DNA from: an uncultured Hyphomicrobiales bacterium
GTDB lineage: Bacteria; Pseudomonadota; Alphaproteobacteria; Rhizobiales; Beijerinckiaceae
Reading direction: 5' to 3'
NCBI GenBank assembly: GCA_903932565.1
Contig: CAIZGQ010000378.1
Location: 1 to 5,116, forward strand
Length of the DNA stretch: 5,116 nt
A model generated the notes under the pieces. The model made no database searches. It had not been told where the DNA came from and worked only from the letters and a program-made list of their open reading frames with translations. Each line of letters opens with the position of its first letter. The stretch's first letter is position 1. Made by a program: the position numbers and the translations under genes. Below, piece after piece: positions 1 to 5,116 of the stretch.

Positions 1-1
1 C

Positions 2-553
2 ATGGACCCCATCACAACAACGCAGACCATTCTCCTCATCCGGCACGGTGAAAAACCAGAGGCCGGCCTCGGGCAGTTGAATTGCCAGGGCCTCAACCGG
101 GCGCTCGCCCTGCCCCTCGTCATCGCCGGCAAATTCGGCAAGCCGATTGCCGTGTTCGCGCCAAACCCGGCCAAGCGGAAGGACGACGTCGGCGTTCCCT
201 ATGATTACGTGCGCCCGCTTGCCACCATCGAGCCGACGGCCACCGCCAATGGCCTGCCGGTGCAAGCTGATTTTGGCTTTACCGAAACCGCCAAGTTGCG
301 CCGCGCTTTGGCGAAGCCCGCACTGCGCGACGGACTGGTGGTGGTGGCCTGGGAGCACAAGCTGATCGACGGCATCGCCCGCGACATCCTCAAGGCGAAC
401 AGTGCAGACCCCGATGTCGTGCCGACGTGGGAGGGAGGAGATTTCGACTCCATCTACGTGCTGAGACTGACGCGCAACGGTGCCCACACACAGGCGGTTT
501 TCTTGCAGGACAGCGAAGGCCTCAACGGCCTTCCCAACACCTGCCCGAAATAA
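2..553 (+). CDS. Histidine phosphatase family protein (phosphoglycerate mutase-like)
   Basis: A 183-residue protein of the histidine phosphatase superfamily, which transfers phosphate through a phospho-histidine intermediate. The sequence shows the N-terminal catalytic signature RHGEK (residues 14-18, nucleophile His15) right after a hydrophobic first strand, ILLI. An LN-x-x-G element follows at about 27-30, an RPLATIEPTA segment at 71-80 lies where the family usually has its second Arg, and a WEHK motif carries the second His (His119). No signal peptide is visible, so it is probably cytoplasmic. The ATG at position 2 gives a normal spacing to the first strand, but only one base lies upstream, so the ribosome binding site and any longer N-terminus cannot be checked. 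It is short for a phosphoglycerate mutase, and the substrate is unknown. It stands apart from the transporter operon, converges with it, and need not be related. Family assignment is firm; function is not. Confidence 0.85.
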   Translation: MDPITTTQTILLIRHGEKPEAGLGQLNCQGLNRALALPLVIAGKFGKPIAVFAPNPAKRKDDVGVPYDYVRPLATIEPTATANGLPVQADFGFTETAKLRRALAKPALRDGLVVVAWEHKLIDGIARDILKANSADPDVVPTWEGGDFDSIYVLRLTRNGAHTQAVFLQDSEGLNGLPNTCPK

Positions 554-572
554 GCAATGTCTTAATATTGAA

Positions 573-603
573 ATAGCCCCGCGCTGTCTCGGCGCGAGGC
601 TTT
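573..603. terminator. Intergenic GC-rich hairpin, likely bidirectional terminator
   Basis: Arms at 575-585 and 591-601 pair around a 5-base loop (GTCTC). There are ten G-C, A-T or G-T pairs and a single mismatch, at 579/597. In minus-strand RNA that mismatch becomes a G-U pair, so the stem is slightly better in the direction of the transporter operon, but the T-G pair at 585/591 is lost. TTT follows on the plus strand and TATTT on the minus strand. It sits between the stops of two convergent genes (553 and 617), where a shared terminator is expected. The U-tracts are short, so the efficiency of termination is a guess. Confidence 0.6.
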
Positions 604-616
604 GCTGGTGCCAAGC

Positions 617-1666
617 TCAATTGCCGAACGGCTTTTCCTTATCAAGGCGCGCCTTGGCTTCCTTGGCGATGCTGAGATCAAACAGTGCCGATTCCGCAAC
701 CGGCTTTTCCACAAGCGTGAAATACTTCGACCAGTAGTCCTGCTGCTCCATGACCGATTTCACATTCGGAATGCCATCCTCGTTCGTGTAGGACCAGTTT
801 GGCGCGATGGCGCGAACAAGTTCTGGCTTCTGCAAGGCCGTTTTCTTGGCGAGTATGTCAACAATATCCTTGTATTTATCAGGCTCGCCAGCCGCCGCAT
901 TGAACTCCTTGGCGCCCTGCAGATAAGCCATCGCAAATCGTACCAAGACATCATGCTTGTCGCGGACAAACTCCTTGCGGGCCACGTAAAGCCCAACCGC
1001 GCCGTCGGGATCAATTTCATCGTCAACGGCGACAATCGGACCCCATTTGTTATTTTGCGCAAAATAACCAAATTGATAAGCGAGATCTGTTGCATCAACC
1101 TGCTTTTGGCCCAGCATTTTCATGAGATCCGGCTGGCCCACATTGGTGATCCACTGCACGTCTGTTCGCGGATCAAGCCCGGCCTTTTGCAGCGCTTTGG
1201 CAAATAGATATTGGTTGATACTGCCCGCCGCACTCAAGCCAACCTTCTTGCCCTTGAGCTTGGCAAAATCCGCCATGGAGTTCACGCCCTGTGCGTGCAT
1301 CTCTTCGGTCACATTCATGACCGTGTAACCGCGACCTTTCTTGTTGTTGCCGCGGTCCAGAATGAAAACGAGCGGCGCACCCTTGGCGATCGAATTGAAC
1401 ACGCCCGCATTGGCCGTCATGAACGAGATATCAAGTTCACCGGCGATCAAAGATGGAACGGCCAGTGCCCCGTCAATGAAAGACTTGGATTCGATACTGA
1501 TCCCAAGCTTCTCGAAATACCCCTTTTCCTGCGCGATAAAAAAACCACCGCCTGTGATGAAAGGCCCTTCGCCAATGCGGATGAGATCCGCCGCCTGGGT
1601 CGAGATGGGTCCAAGCAGGAGTGCCGATAGAGCCCCCAGAAATGCCGCGCGCTTCAAGACAACCAT
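617..1666 (-). CDS. ABC transporter periplasmic substrate-binding protein, NitT/TauT (SsuA/NMT1-like) family
   Basis: A 349-residue solute-binding protein that would capture the ligand in the periplasm and deliver it to the permease encoded just upstream. The N-terminus is a clear Sec signal peptide: Lys5-Arg6, a hydrophobic stretch at 8-20, and a probable cleavage site after STQA (about residue 25). The mature part has the family's first-lobe pattern (GGFFIAQEKGYFEKLGISIE, about 40-59) and the ADFAKLKGKKVGLSAAGS hinge region with the following helix. The start at 1666 is preferred over an in-frame ATG at 1729, because it puts the signal peptide at the N-terminus and follows GGGGAAGG by 5 bases; the longer version overlaps the permease stop. 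It is last in the operon, 41 bp after the permease, and is followed by a hairpin. Relatives bind nitrate, sulfonates, taurine, pyrimidine precursors or aromatics; the ligand cannot be told here. Confidence 0.9.
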   Translation of the reverse strand: MVVLKRAAFLGALSALLLGPISTQAADLIRIGEGPFITGGGFFIAQEKGYFEKLGISIESKSFIDGALAVPSLIAGELDISFMTANAGVFNSIAKGAPLVFILDRGNNKKGRGYTVMNVTEEMHAQGVNSMADFAKLKGKKVGLSAAGSINQYLFAKALQKAGLDPRTDVQWITNVGQPDLMKMLGQKQVDATDLAYQFGYFAQNNKWGPIVAVDDEIDPDGAVGLYVARKEFVRDKHDVLVRFAMAYLQGAKEFNAAAGEPDKYKDIVDILAKKTALQKPELVRAIAPNWSYTNEDGIPNVKSVMEQQDYWSKYFTLVEKPVAESALFDLSIAKEAKARLDKEKPFGN

Positions 1667-1671
1667 GTGCA

Positions 1672-1679
1672 CCTTCCCC
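1672..1679 (-). promoter_or_regulatory. Ribosome binding site of the binding-protein gene
   Basis: On the minus strand GGGGAAGG lies 5 bases before the ATG at 1666. It decides the start in favour of the protein with an exposed signal peptide over the in-frame ATG 63 bases upstream. The strong site fits the need to make more binding protein than membrane components. Confidence 0.65.
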
Positions 1680-1707
1680 GGCTTGCGCCCTTCACAAAAT
1701 AACAATC

Positions 1708-2502
1708 TCAGACTTTGCCCTGCGCCCACGGCGCGATGATGCGATCCACCCAGCGCTGCGCGTAGGTCAGCGCCGCCCCAAACACAGCCAGAACGATGAG
1801 GCTGGCAAAGACCTTTTCGGTCTCCATCACCTGCCCGGCGTTGACGAGAAGATAGCCCATGCCGCTTTGGCTCGATCCGCCAATCATCTCGGCTGCGACC
1901 ACCAAAATCACCGTGACACCCATGCCCAGATGCAGCCCGGCAATGATGCTGGGCATGGCGGCTGGAATGACAATCTTGGTTTGTACCTGAACCTGAGACG
2001 CACCAAGATCTTTGGCCGCCTTTAAAAGCCCCTGATCGACTTGCCCGATTCCGGAATAGCTGCTGATCACAATCGGGAAAAATGCCGAGATCGCACTAAT
2101 AAAAATCTTATAAGTTTCACCAGTCCCAAGCCAAATGATCAGCAGTGGAATAAGTGAAATCTTTGGCAAGGGATACAAGGCTGCGATCCATGGATCGACG
2201 ATCCGCGCTGCAAGCGGGGACATGCCCATTACAACACCGACAATCACGCCGCTGATGGCAGCCACCAAAAAGCCAGCCATAATGCGTAGAAACGTTATGC
2301 CGAGATTATATTCCATGGAGCCATCAGCCAGCATAACCCAAAGATATCGCAGAATGGATGATGGCGCAGGCAGATAAATTGGCGCAAGACCGTTCAGCTC
2401 GACCAGCGCCTCCCACCCAACAATAACGCCGAGCACAATGAGCGACGGCAAGGCGCGTTGGAGCAAAGGCGAGCCGCGAACGGATGTGATCGTGGCACTC
2501 AT
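1708..2502 (-). CDS. ABC transporter permease, NitT/TauT (SsuC/TauC-like) family
   Basis: A 264-residue inner-membrane permease, the usual length for the SsuC/TauC/NrtB group. Hydrophobic segments consistent with about six membrane spans begin at residue 20 (LIVLGVIVGW) and recur at about 72-92, 108-126, 132-148, 190-206 and 231-247. The cytoplasmic coupling loop that contacts the ATPase is present at about 161-194, starting KAAKDLGAS and continuing through IVIPAAMPSIIAGL. This is a good match to the EAA-x3-G-x9-I-x-x-P motif of binding-protein-dependent permeases, with Lys in place of the first Glu. The ATG at 2502 overlaps the stop of the upstream ATPase gene, so the two are probably translationally coupled. 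A single permease gene suggests a homodimer. Family assignment is firm; the substrate is unknown. Confidence 0.93.
   Translation of the reverse strand: MSATITSVRGSPLLQRALPSLIVLGVIVGWEALVELNGLAPIYLPAPSSILRYLWVMLADGSMEYNLGITFLRIMAGFLVAAISGVIVGVVMGMSPLAARIVDPWIAALYPLPKISLIPLLIIWLGTGETYKIFISAISAFFPIVISSYSGIGQVDQGLLKAAKDLGASQVQVQTKIVIPAAMPSIIAGLHLGMGVTVILVVAAEMIGGSSQSGMGYLLVNAGQVMETEKVFASLIVLAVFGAALTYAQRWVDRIIAPWAQGKV
2499..2502 (-). other. ATGA stop/start overlap between ATPase and permease genes
   Basis: On the minus strand the ATPase stop TGA (2501-2499) and the permease ATG (2502-2500) share the four bases ATGA. A modest GGTGG lies 7 bases before the ATG, inside the end of the ATPase gene. 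This arrangement is typical of translational coupling and supports equal production of the two subunits. It also fixes the permease start. Confidence 0.8.
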
Positions 2503-3293
2503 GATGCTGCCACCGCCAAGTCTTCCTGCGCCATGGCATTCTGCACCTCCTCGCGGATCAGATGCAGAATATACTTATAAAGTTTCCCGAACTCCGGCGT
2601 CCCCACAAGTTCCTGCGAACGCGGACGCGGGAGATCCACCGTGATGACATCCTTGATGCGGCCCGGCCGCGCCGTCATCACAACGATCTCATCGCCAAGC
2701 AGGATTGCTTCATCAATCGCATGGGTCACAAACAGGATTGTTTGCTTGGACGCCTCGTAAATGCGGATGAGTTCTTCCTGCATCACGATTTTTGTCTGCG
2801 CGTCGAGCGCTGCGAACGGCTCATCCATCAACAGGATCGGACGCTCGAGAATGAGGGCGCGCGCCAAGGCCACGCGCTGCCGCATGCCGCCCGACAATTG
2901 ACGCGGATAATGATCATGAAACCCGCGCAAACCGACAGAGGCCAGCAGCTTCTTGCCTTTTTCAGTTCGCTCCGCCTTCGAGACACCTGCCACTTCAAGG
3001 CCAAAAGCGACATTTTCCACGACACTGCGCCATGGAAACAAATTGAGTGACTGCCACATCATGACCGATTGTGAACCAAGTCCGGCACGTCCATCGCCAA
3101 TTGTAATTTGCCCTGCTGAACAGGGCTCAATCCCGCCAATGATCTGCGTGAGTGTGCTCTTGCCGCAGCCACTCGGCCCCAGAATGCAAGTGACTTTCTG
3201 CGAGGGAAACCGATGCGTCACATGATCCAGCGCCACCACCTGGTGCGGTGCGGCGCCGAAAATCTGTGACACATTTTCAACGAGAATTTCCAT
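2499..3293 (-). CDS. ABC transporter ATP-binding protein, NitT/TauT (SsuB/TauB-like) family
   Basis: A 264-residue nucleotide-binding subunit that powers the importer from the cytoplasmic face. Every expected motif is intact: Walker A GPSGCGKST (39-47), Q-loop Gln81 within MMWQSLNLFPW, ABC signature LSGGMRQR (133-140), Walker B ILLMDEP (153-159) with catalytic Glu158, D-loop ALD (162-164) and switch His191 in VTHAIDEA. The C-terminal end after about 215 is the short extension usual in this group, with no added regulatory domain. The ATG at 3293 has AGGA 4 bases upstream and gives the normal N-terminus for the family. It lies 62 bp downstream of the ridA-like gene on the same strand, with no clear terminator between them, so co-transcription is likely. 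It is probably an active ATPase; the transported solute is unknown. Confidence 0.95.
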   Translation of the reverse strand: MEILVENVSQIFGAAPHQVVALDHVTHRFPSQKVTCILGPSGCGKSTLTQIIGGIEPCSAGQITIGDGRAGLGSQSVMMWQSLNLFPWRSVVENVAFGLEVAGVSKAERTEKGKKLLASVGLRGFHDHYPRQLSGGMRQRVALARALILERPILLMDEPFAALDAQTKIVMQEELIRIYEASKQTILFVTHAIDEAILLGDEIVVMTARPGRIKDVITVDLPRPRSQELVGTPEFGKLYKYILHLIREEVQNAMAQEDLAVAAS

Positions 3294-3355
3294 GGCGTCC
3301 TGTCAGTCACGTTCGGCGTGTGTAACGTCCAACCCCTATGGATATGGCGTTCTGT

Positions 3356-3748
3356 TCACGCCGCGACGACAGCGATCCCCTGCACTTCAATCAGCATATT
3401 TAACTGCGCAAACCCGGCGCAGGTAATCGCTGCACTTGCGGGAAAATTCGATTTGAACAACTCCAAGCGCAATTCTGTCATGCGCGTTGTGTAGCGCGAG
3501 TCGCTTAAAAACACCGTCATGGTGACAATATCTTTCAGCTCGGCACCGGCATCCTTCAAGGTTTTGGCGATATTCGAAAACGTTTGTTTGAATTGCGCGT
3601 CAAAATCACCGGCAAGCGAGGCGCCGTCATCGGCAACCGCGCCGGTGTGGCCAGCAAAATAAATCGTCCGCGTTGCGCCACTGACAACTACTGACGGTGA
3701 AAAGGCACGCTTCTGCTGCCAGGTCCCAGCATTAAAGACTTTTTCCAT
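3356..3748 (-). CDS. RidA/YjgF/YER057c/UK114 family protein lacking the deaminase arginine
   Basis: A 130-residue protein with the length and fold pattern of the RidA family, small cytoplasmic trimers whose archetype hydrolyses reactive enamines/imines such as 2-aminoacrylate. Visible landmarks are SPSVVVSG (17-24), YFAGHTG (30-36), an AQFKQTFSNIAKTLKDAGA helix (51-69), IVTMTVFL (74-81) and the terminal strand LIEVQGIAVV (119-128). Aligned by eye with E. coli RidA, the essential Arg105 position is Ser105 (FPAS instead of FPAR) and Tyr17 is Phe16, while the C-terminal Glu120 is kept as Glu121. This places it with Rid subgroups that lack imine-deaminase residues. The start at 3748 is chosen because GGTGGG lies 5 bases upstream and the length then fits; an in-frame ATG at 3802 would add 18 residues not seen in the family. 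It is first in the operon with the ABC importer and divergent from marR. Confidence 0.9.
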   Translation of the reverse strand: MEKVFNAGTWQQKRAFSPSVVVSGATRTIYFAGHTGAVADDGASLAGDFDAQFKQTFSNIAKTLKDAGAELKDIVTMTVFLSDSRYTTRMTELRLELFKSNFPASAAITCAGFAQLNMLIEVQGIAVVAA

Positions 3749-3750
3749 TG

Positions 3751-3781
3751 GAACCCACCAAACTGTTTCGAACCGCCAAAC
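3751..3781 (-). repeat. Tandem imperfect repeat in the ridA leader
   Basis: On the minus strand GTTTGGCGGTTC (3781-3770) is followed after 6 bases by GTTTGGTGGGTTC (3763-3751). The copies differ by one substitution and one inserted G. The second copy contains the ridA ribosome binding site GGTGGG, so the first may be a decoy or a duplicated site. No function is shown. Confidence 0.45.
3754..3759 (-). promoter_or_regulatory. Ribosome binding site of the ridA-like gene
   Basis: GGTGGG on the minus strand lies 5 bases before the ATG at 3748. It supports this start over the upstream in-frame ATG at 3802, which would make the protein longer than the family norm. Confidence 0.55.
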
Positions 3782-3795
3782 CGAATATTTTTTGT

Positions 3796-3821
3796 TGACC
3801 AAGCCTTGCAGGAGCAGGTCA
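3796..3821. promoter_or_regulatory. Second dyad TGACC-N16-GGTCA, possible operator
   Basis: A perfect 5-bp inverted repeat, TGACC (3796-3800) and GGTCA (3817-3821), has a small TGCA palindrome at its centre (3807-3810). The left arm is part of TTGACC (3795-3800), the best plus-strand -35-like box upstream of marR, although no convincing -10 follows at normal spacing. With the dyad at 3834-3856 it forms a row of four TGAC/GTCA half-sites in alternating orientation. It could be a weaker site for the same regulator; this is inference. Confidence 0.35.
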
Positions 3822-3828
3822 GATACAA

Positions 3829-3857
3829 AAACATGACAGCAAGTAGCTTTATGTCAA
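3829..3857 (-). promoter_or_regulatory. Candidate sigma-70 promoter of the ridA-ABC operon
   Basis: A perfect -35 hexamer TTGACA is read on the minus strand at 3857-3852. The -10 region is poor: CATGTT at 16-bp spacing (3835-3830) or ATGTTT at 17 bp (3834-3829). A start would fall near 3822, leaving a leader of roughly 70 bases before ridA. Weak -10 boxes are common in alphaproteobacteria, but the call rests mainly on the -35 box and its position in the divergent gap. Confidence 0.4.
3834..3856. promoter_or_regulatory. Dyad TGACA-N2-AAG-N3-CTT-N2-TGTCA, candidate MarR operator
   Basis: A symmetric 23-bp site centred on 3845. The outer arms TGACA (3834-3838) and TGTCA (3852-3856) pair perfectly, and the inner AAG (3841-3843) and CTT (3847-3849) pair about the same centre, giving 8 of 11 matched positions. 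It covers most of the TTGACA -35 box and the whole spacer of the candidate ridA promoter, and ends 23 bp before the marR start. MarR proteins are dimers that bind such dyads in the gap beside their own gene, commonly blocking polymerase. Repression of both directions is the simplest reading; binding is not shown. Confidence 0.5.
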
Positions 3858-3870
3858 GACAAATTGGGTT

Positions 3871-3875
3871 GAGGG
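3871..3875 (+). promoter_or_regulatory. Ribosome binding site of marR-type gene with GTG start
   Basis: GAGGG lies 4 bases before the GTG at 3880. It is what picks the GTG as the start, since no in-frame ATG precedes it. The ATG at 3851 is in another frame and closes after ten codons. Confidence 0.5.
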
Positions 3876-3879
3876 TAGA

Positions 3880-4404
3880 GTGACTTCAAAACGGGCATTA
3901 AACGAGAAAAAAGATGCAAAAGATTCCATCGATCTGTTGCTTGCAGATTGGGCTCGGGAGCGCCCGGATCTCGATCCTTGGGCTTTTGAAATCTCCGGAC
4001 GCCTGTGGCGCGCCTCCTCGTCAGTGCTGAAGAAAACCGAGGATTGGTTGTCGCCCTTGGGGCTGACCTTTGAATCATTCAGCGTCATCGTCACACTGCG
4101 CCGGTCAGGACACCCATTCCAGATGAATCCGACTGCGCTGTATCGCCATTCGCTCTTGAGTTCTGGTGCCATGACCAACCGGATTGATCGTGTTGAGAAC
4201 GCCGGACTGGTCGTTCGGCGCGCCGATCCAAATGACCGACGCGGAACTTTGGTGCAGCTCACTGCAAAGGGGCGCAAGCTAGCTGACCGCGCCATCGCCA
4301 TCCATTTTGAAAAGCTCGCCGAATTGCTGTCGCCCCTGTCTTTGGCCGAGCGCGCACAATTGTCGACACTGCTGACAAAAGTGGCCGTGGCGCTGGAGGA
4401 ATAA
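3880..4404 (+). CDS. MarR family transcriptional regulator
   Basis: A 174-residue MarR-type winged helix-turn-helix protein. An N-terminal dimerisation region carries the ADWARERPDLDP segment (22-33) common in this family and a helix ISGRLWRASSSVLKKTEDWL (38-57). The DNA-binding domain follows: a helix with FESFSVIVTLRRSG (64-77), helix-turn-helix around ALYRHSLLSSGAMTNRIDRVENAGLV (86-111), and the wing with the hallmark DPNDRRG (116-122) before VQLTAKGRKL. The C-terminal helices (about 150-174) complete the dimer interface. The start is GTG. Family members are usually repressors released by small, often aromatic, ligands or by oxidation; this protein has no cysteine, so a thiol-based redox switch is unlikely. 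It diverges from ridA and the ABC operon and is convergent with the flavin-enzyme gene, whose stop lies 13 bp away. The likely targets are itself and the ridA operon. Confidence 0.93.
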   Translation: MTSKRALNEKKDAKDSIDLLLADWARERPDLDPWAFEISGRLWRASSSVLKKTEDWLSPLGLTFESFSVIVTLRRSGHPFQMNPTALYRHSLLSSGAMTNRIDRVENAGLVVRRADPNDRRGTLVQLTAKGRKLADRAIAIHFEKLAELLSPLSLAERAQLSTLLTKVAVALEE

Positions 4405-4417
4405 TGGGCGGATGCTG

Positions 4418-5116
4418 TTAAAGAGGTTCGGCCTCGTCATGCACACGCGCGGGCGCCAGCACGTCGGACAAAGCGCTGGATGCCGTCGGCACCTCGCATC
4501 CTGTCGGGCAACAGCGTCCTGGCTGTTTTGATGTGCGTTGACCCTGATCAACAACGCCACGATCGAGCAAGCGCTCCACCAGCTCAATCTTTTCGCCAAC
4601 CGGATAATTCCGCCAGATTTCGCGTTTCATCGCTTCTGGCGATCCACCGCCGTGAAGCGAAATGACGGAATACCAGCCGCCCTGATGTGACACAGTCAAG
4701 TCTTCGATCAGACGCGAAACTTCCAGGCGTTGTGCTGTTGGAATATCAGCCCGTCCACCAAGAACCGCCGACAAGGAGGCCTGCGTTTCAGGATTGTGAT
4801 CTTCATCAGGCCCGGGCAGCGCGACGATCAGGCCGCCAGAAACATAATGTGCAAGCTTGTGCATATCATAAATTTTTGTGGCAAGGAGAAGCTTTCCGAT
4901 ATTCGAAAACACAGCATCCGGCATCACGGAGCCTGCAGGATCTTTTTCACAATAAACCGATGAGGCAACACCACACGCAAAAAAGCCTTCCGTAATCGTG
5001 ATCAACTCAACCATCGCCTCGCGGATATGGCTGTGCCGCTCCGGATCCAGACCATTGGCTTCGATCATCAAGGCGCCCGCGCCGATCAGGAGATCCCCAA
5101 AACCGGCCCGCGCCCC
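4418..5116 (-). CDS. 4-hydroxyphenylacetate 3-hydroxylase / 4-hydroxybutyryl-CoA dehydratase superfamily enzyme (C-terminal part, cut by window edge)
   Basis: 232 residues are visible and the frame is open through base 5116, so the N-terminal half lies outside; the family is usually about 480-520 residues. The part seen is the C-terminal helical domain: GFGDLLIGAGAL at the edge, a helix with HIREAMVELITITEGFFACGVA, MHKLAHYVSGGLIVALP, then TAQRLEVSRLIEDLT and SLHGGGSPEAMKREIW. It resembles AbfD (4-hydroxybutyryl-CoA dehydratase, with MHGAGSPQA) more than E. coli HpaB. However, the AbfD iron-sulfur ligand Cys299 appears to be Ala (codon 5113-5111), so dehydration through an Fe-S cluster is doubtful; a flavin-dependent hydroxylase or another reaction is possible. 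After the usual family end (about residue 186) comes a tail of roughly 45 residues with CCPTGC. A TTG at 5071 is not the start, because homology continues upstream of it. Superfamily is firm; reaction is open. Confidence 0.85.
   Translation of the reverse strand, partial: GARAGFGDLLIGAGALMIEANGLDPERHSHIREAMVELITITEGFFACGVASSVYCEKDPAGSVMPDAVFSNIGKLLLATKIYDMHKLAHYVSGGLIVALPGPDEDHNPETQASLSAVLGGRADIPTAQRLEVSRLIEDLTVSHQGGWYSVISLHGGGSPEAMKREIWRNYPVGEKIELVERLLDRGVVDQGQRTSKQPGRCCPTGCEVPTASSALSDVLAPARVHDEAEPL

Noticed and set aside
602..1207. Plus-strand open frame of 201 codons antisense to the binding-protein gene
   Set aside because: It lies wholly opposite a well-recognised solute-binding protein. 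Its translation is rich in Arg/Leu without family motifs and has no clear ribosome binding site.
1667..1729. Longer N-terminus for the binding protein starting at 1729
   Set aside because: It would bury the signal peptide behind 21 residues and overlap the permease gene; the ATG at 1666 has a strong ribosome binding site.
3309..3328. Inverted repeat ACGTT-N10-AACGT between ridA and the ATPase gene
   Set aside because: Arms of five bases without internal symmetry or a nearby promoter-like sequence; chance is likely. Nothing else notable was seen in this 62-bp gap.
3767..3772. TTCGAA palindrome near the ridA start
   Set aside because: A six-base palindrome is expected by chance, and the flanks are not symmetric.
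3749..3802. Longer N-terminus for the RidA homologue starting at 3802
   Set aside because: The extra 18 residues are not typical of the family, and they would place the tandem repeat and ribosome binding site inside the gene.
3849..4301. Minus-strand open frame antisense to marR
   Set aside because: It mirrors the MarR coding sequence, has no recognisable domain, and would read across the ridA-marR control region.
4422..4434. Small hairpin GAGG-N5-CCTC at the end of the flavin-enzyme gene, possible terminator
   Set aside because: Only four base pairs, inside the coding region, with just TTT following on the minus strand; too weak to call.
5066..5071. TTG (5071) or ATG (5068) as the start of the flavin enzyme
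   Set aside because: The frame stays open to the window edge, and the residues upstream of these codons match the family (GFGDLLIG), so the gene simply continues outside.

Overview
The window looks like a piece of a moderately GC-rich proteobacterial chromosome. An alphaproteobacterium (Rhizobiales-like) is my best guess, from the style of the proteins and the NitT/TauT-type transporter beside catabolic and regulatory genes. The taxonomy is an inference; no rRNA or marker gene is present. I see no tRNA, rRNA, CRISPR array, insertion sequence or integrase.

Layout, left to right. A small histidine-phosphatase-family gene (plus strand) ends at 553. A hairpin at 573-603 separates it from a minus-strand block that converges on it. 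Read in its own direction, that block starts at 3748 with a RidA/YjgF-family protein. An ABC importer of the nitrate/sulfonate/taurine class follows: ATPase (3293-2499), permease (2502-1708, overlapping the ATPase stop as ATGA) and periplasmic binding protein (1666-617). A MarR-family regulator (3880-4404, plus strand) diverges from ridA across a 131-bp gap that holds TGAC/GTCA dyads and a consensus TTGACA box. At the right edge the C-terminal half of an enzyme of the 4-hydroxyphenylacetate 3-hydroxylase / 4-hydroxybutyryl-CoA dehydratase superfamily runs convergently into marR and leaves the window at its N-terminal side.

How the parts may work together (inference). The MarR protein probably binds the shared ridA-marR gap and controls both itself and the ridA-ABC operon. 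The importer would bring in a small organic or organosulfur/nitrogen solute, with the RidA homologue and perhaps the flavin enzyme at the edge acting on it. The substrate cannot be read from the sequence. Two proteins depart from their best-known relatives at diagnostic residues. The RidA homologue has Ser where the imine-deaminase Arg105 should be. The dehydratase-like enzyme has Ala where an iron-sulfur-ligating Cys is expected. Neither should therefore be given the textbook function by name alone.

Nearly all the DNA is coding. The non-coding stretches are 554-616, 1667-1707, 3294-3355, 3749-3879 and 4405-4417, all under 300 bp. I found no exotic system here. The most informative places are the ridA-marR control region and the two atypical enzymes.
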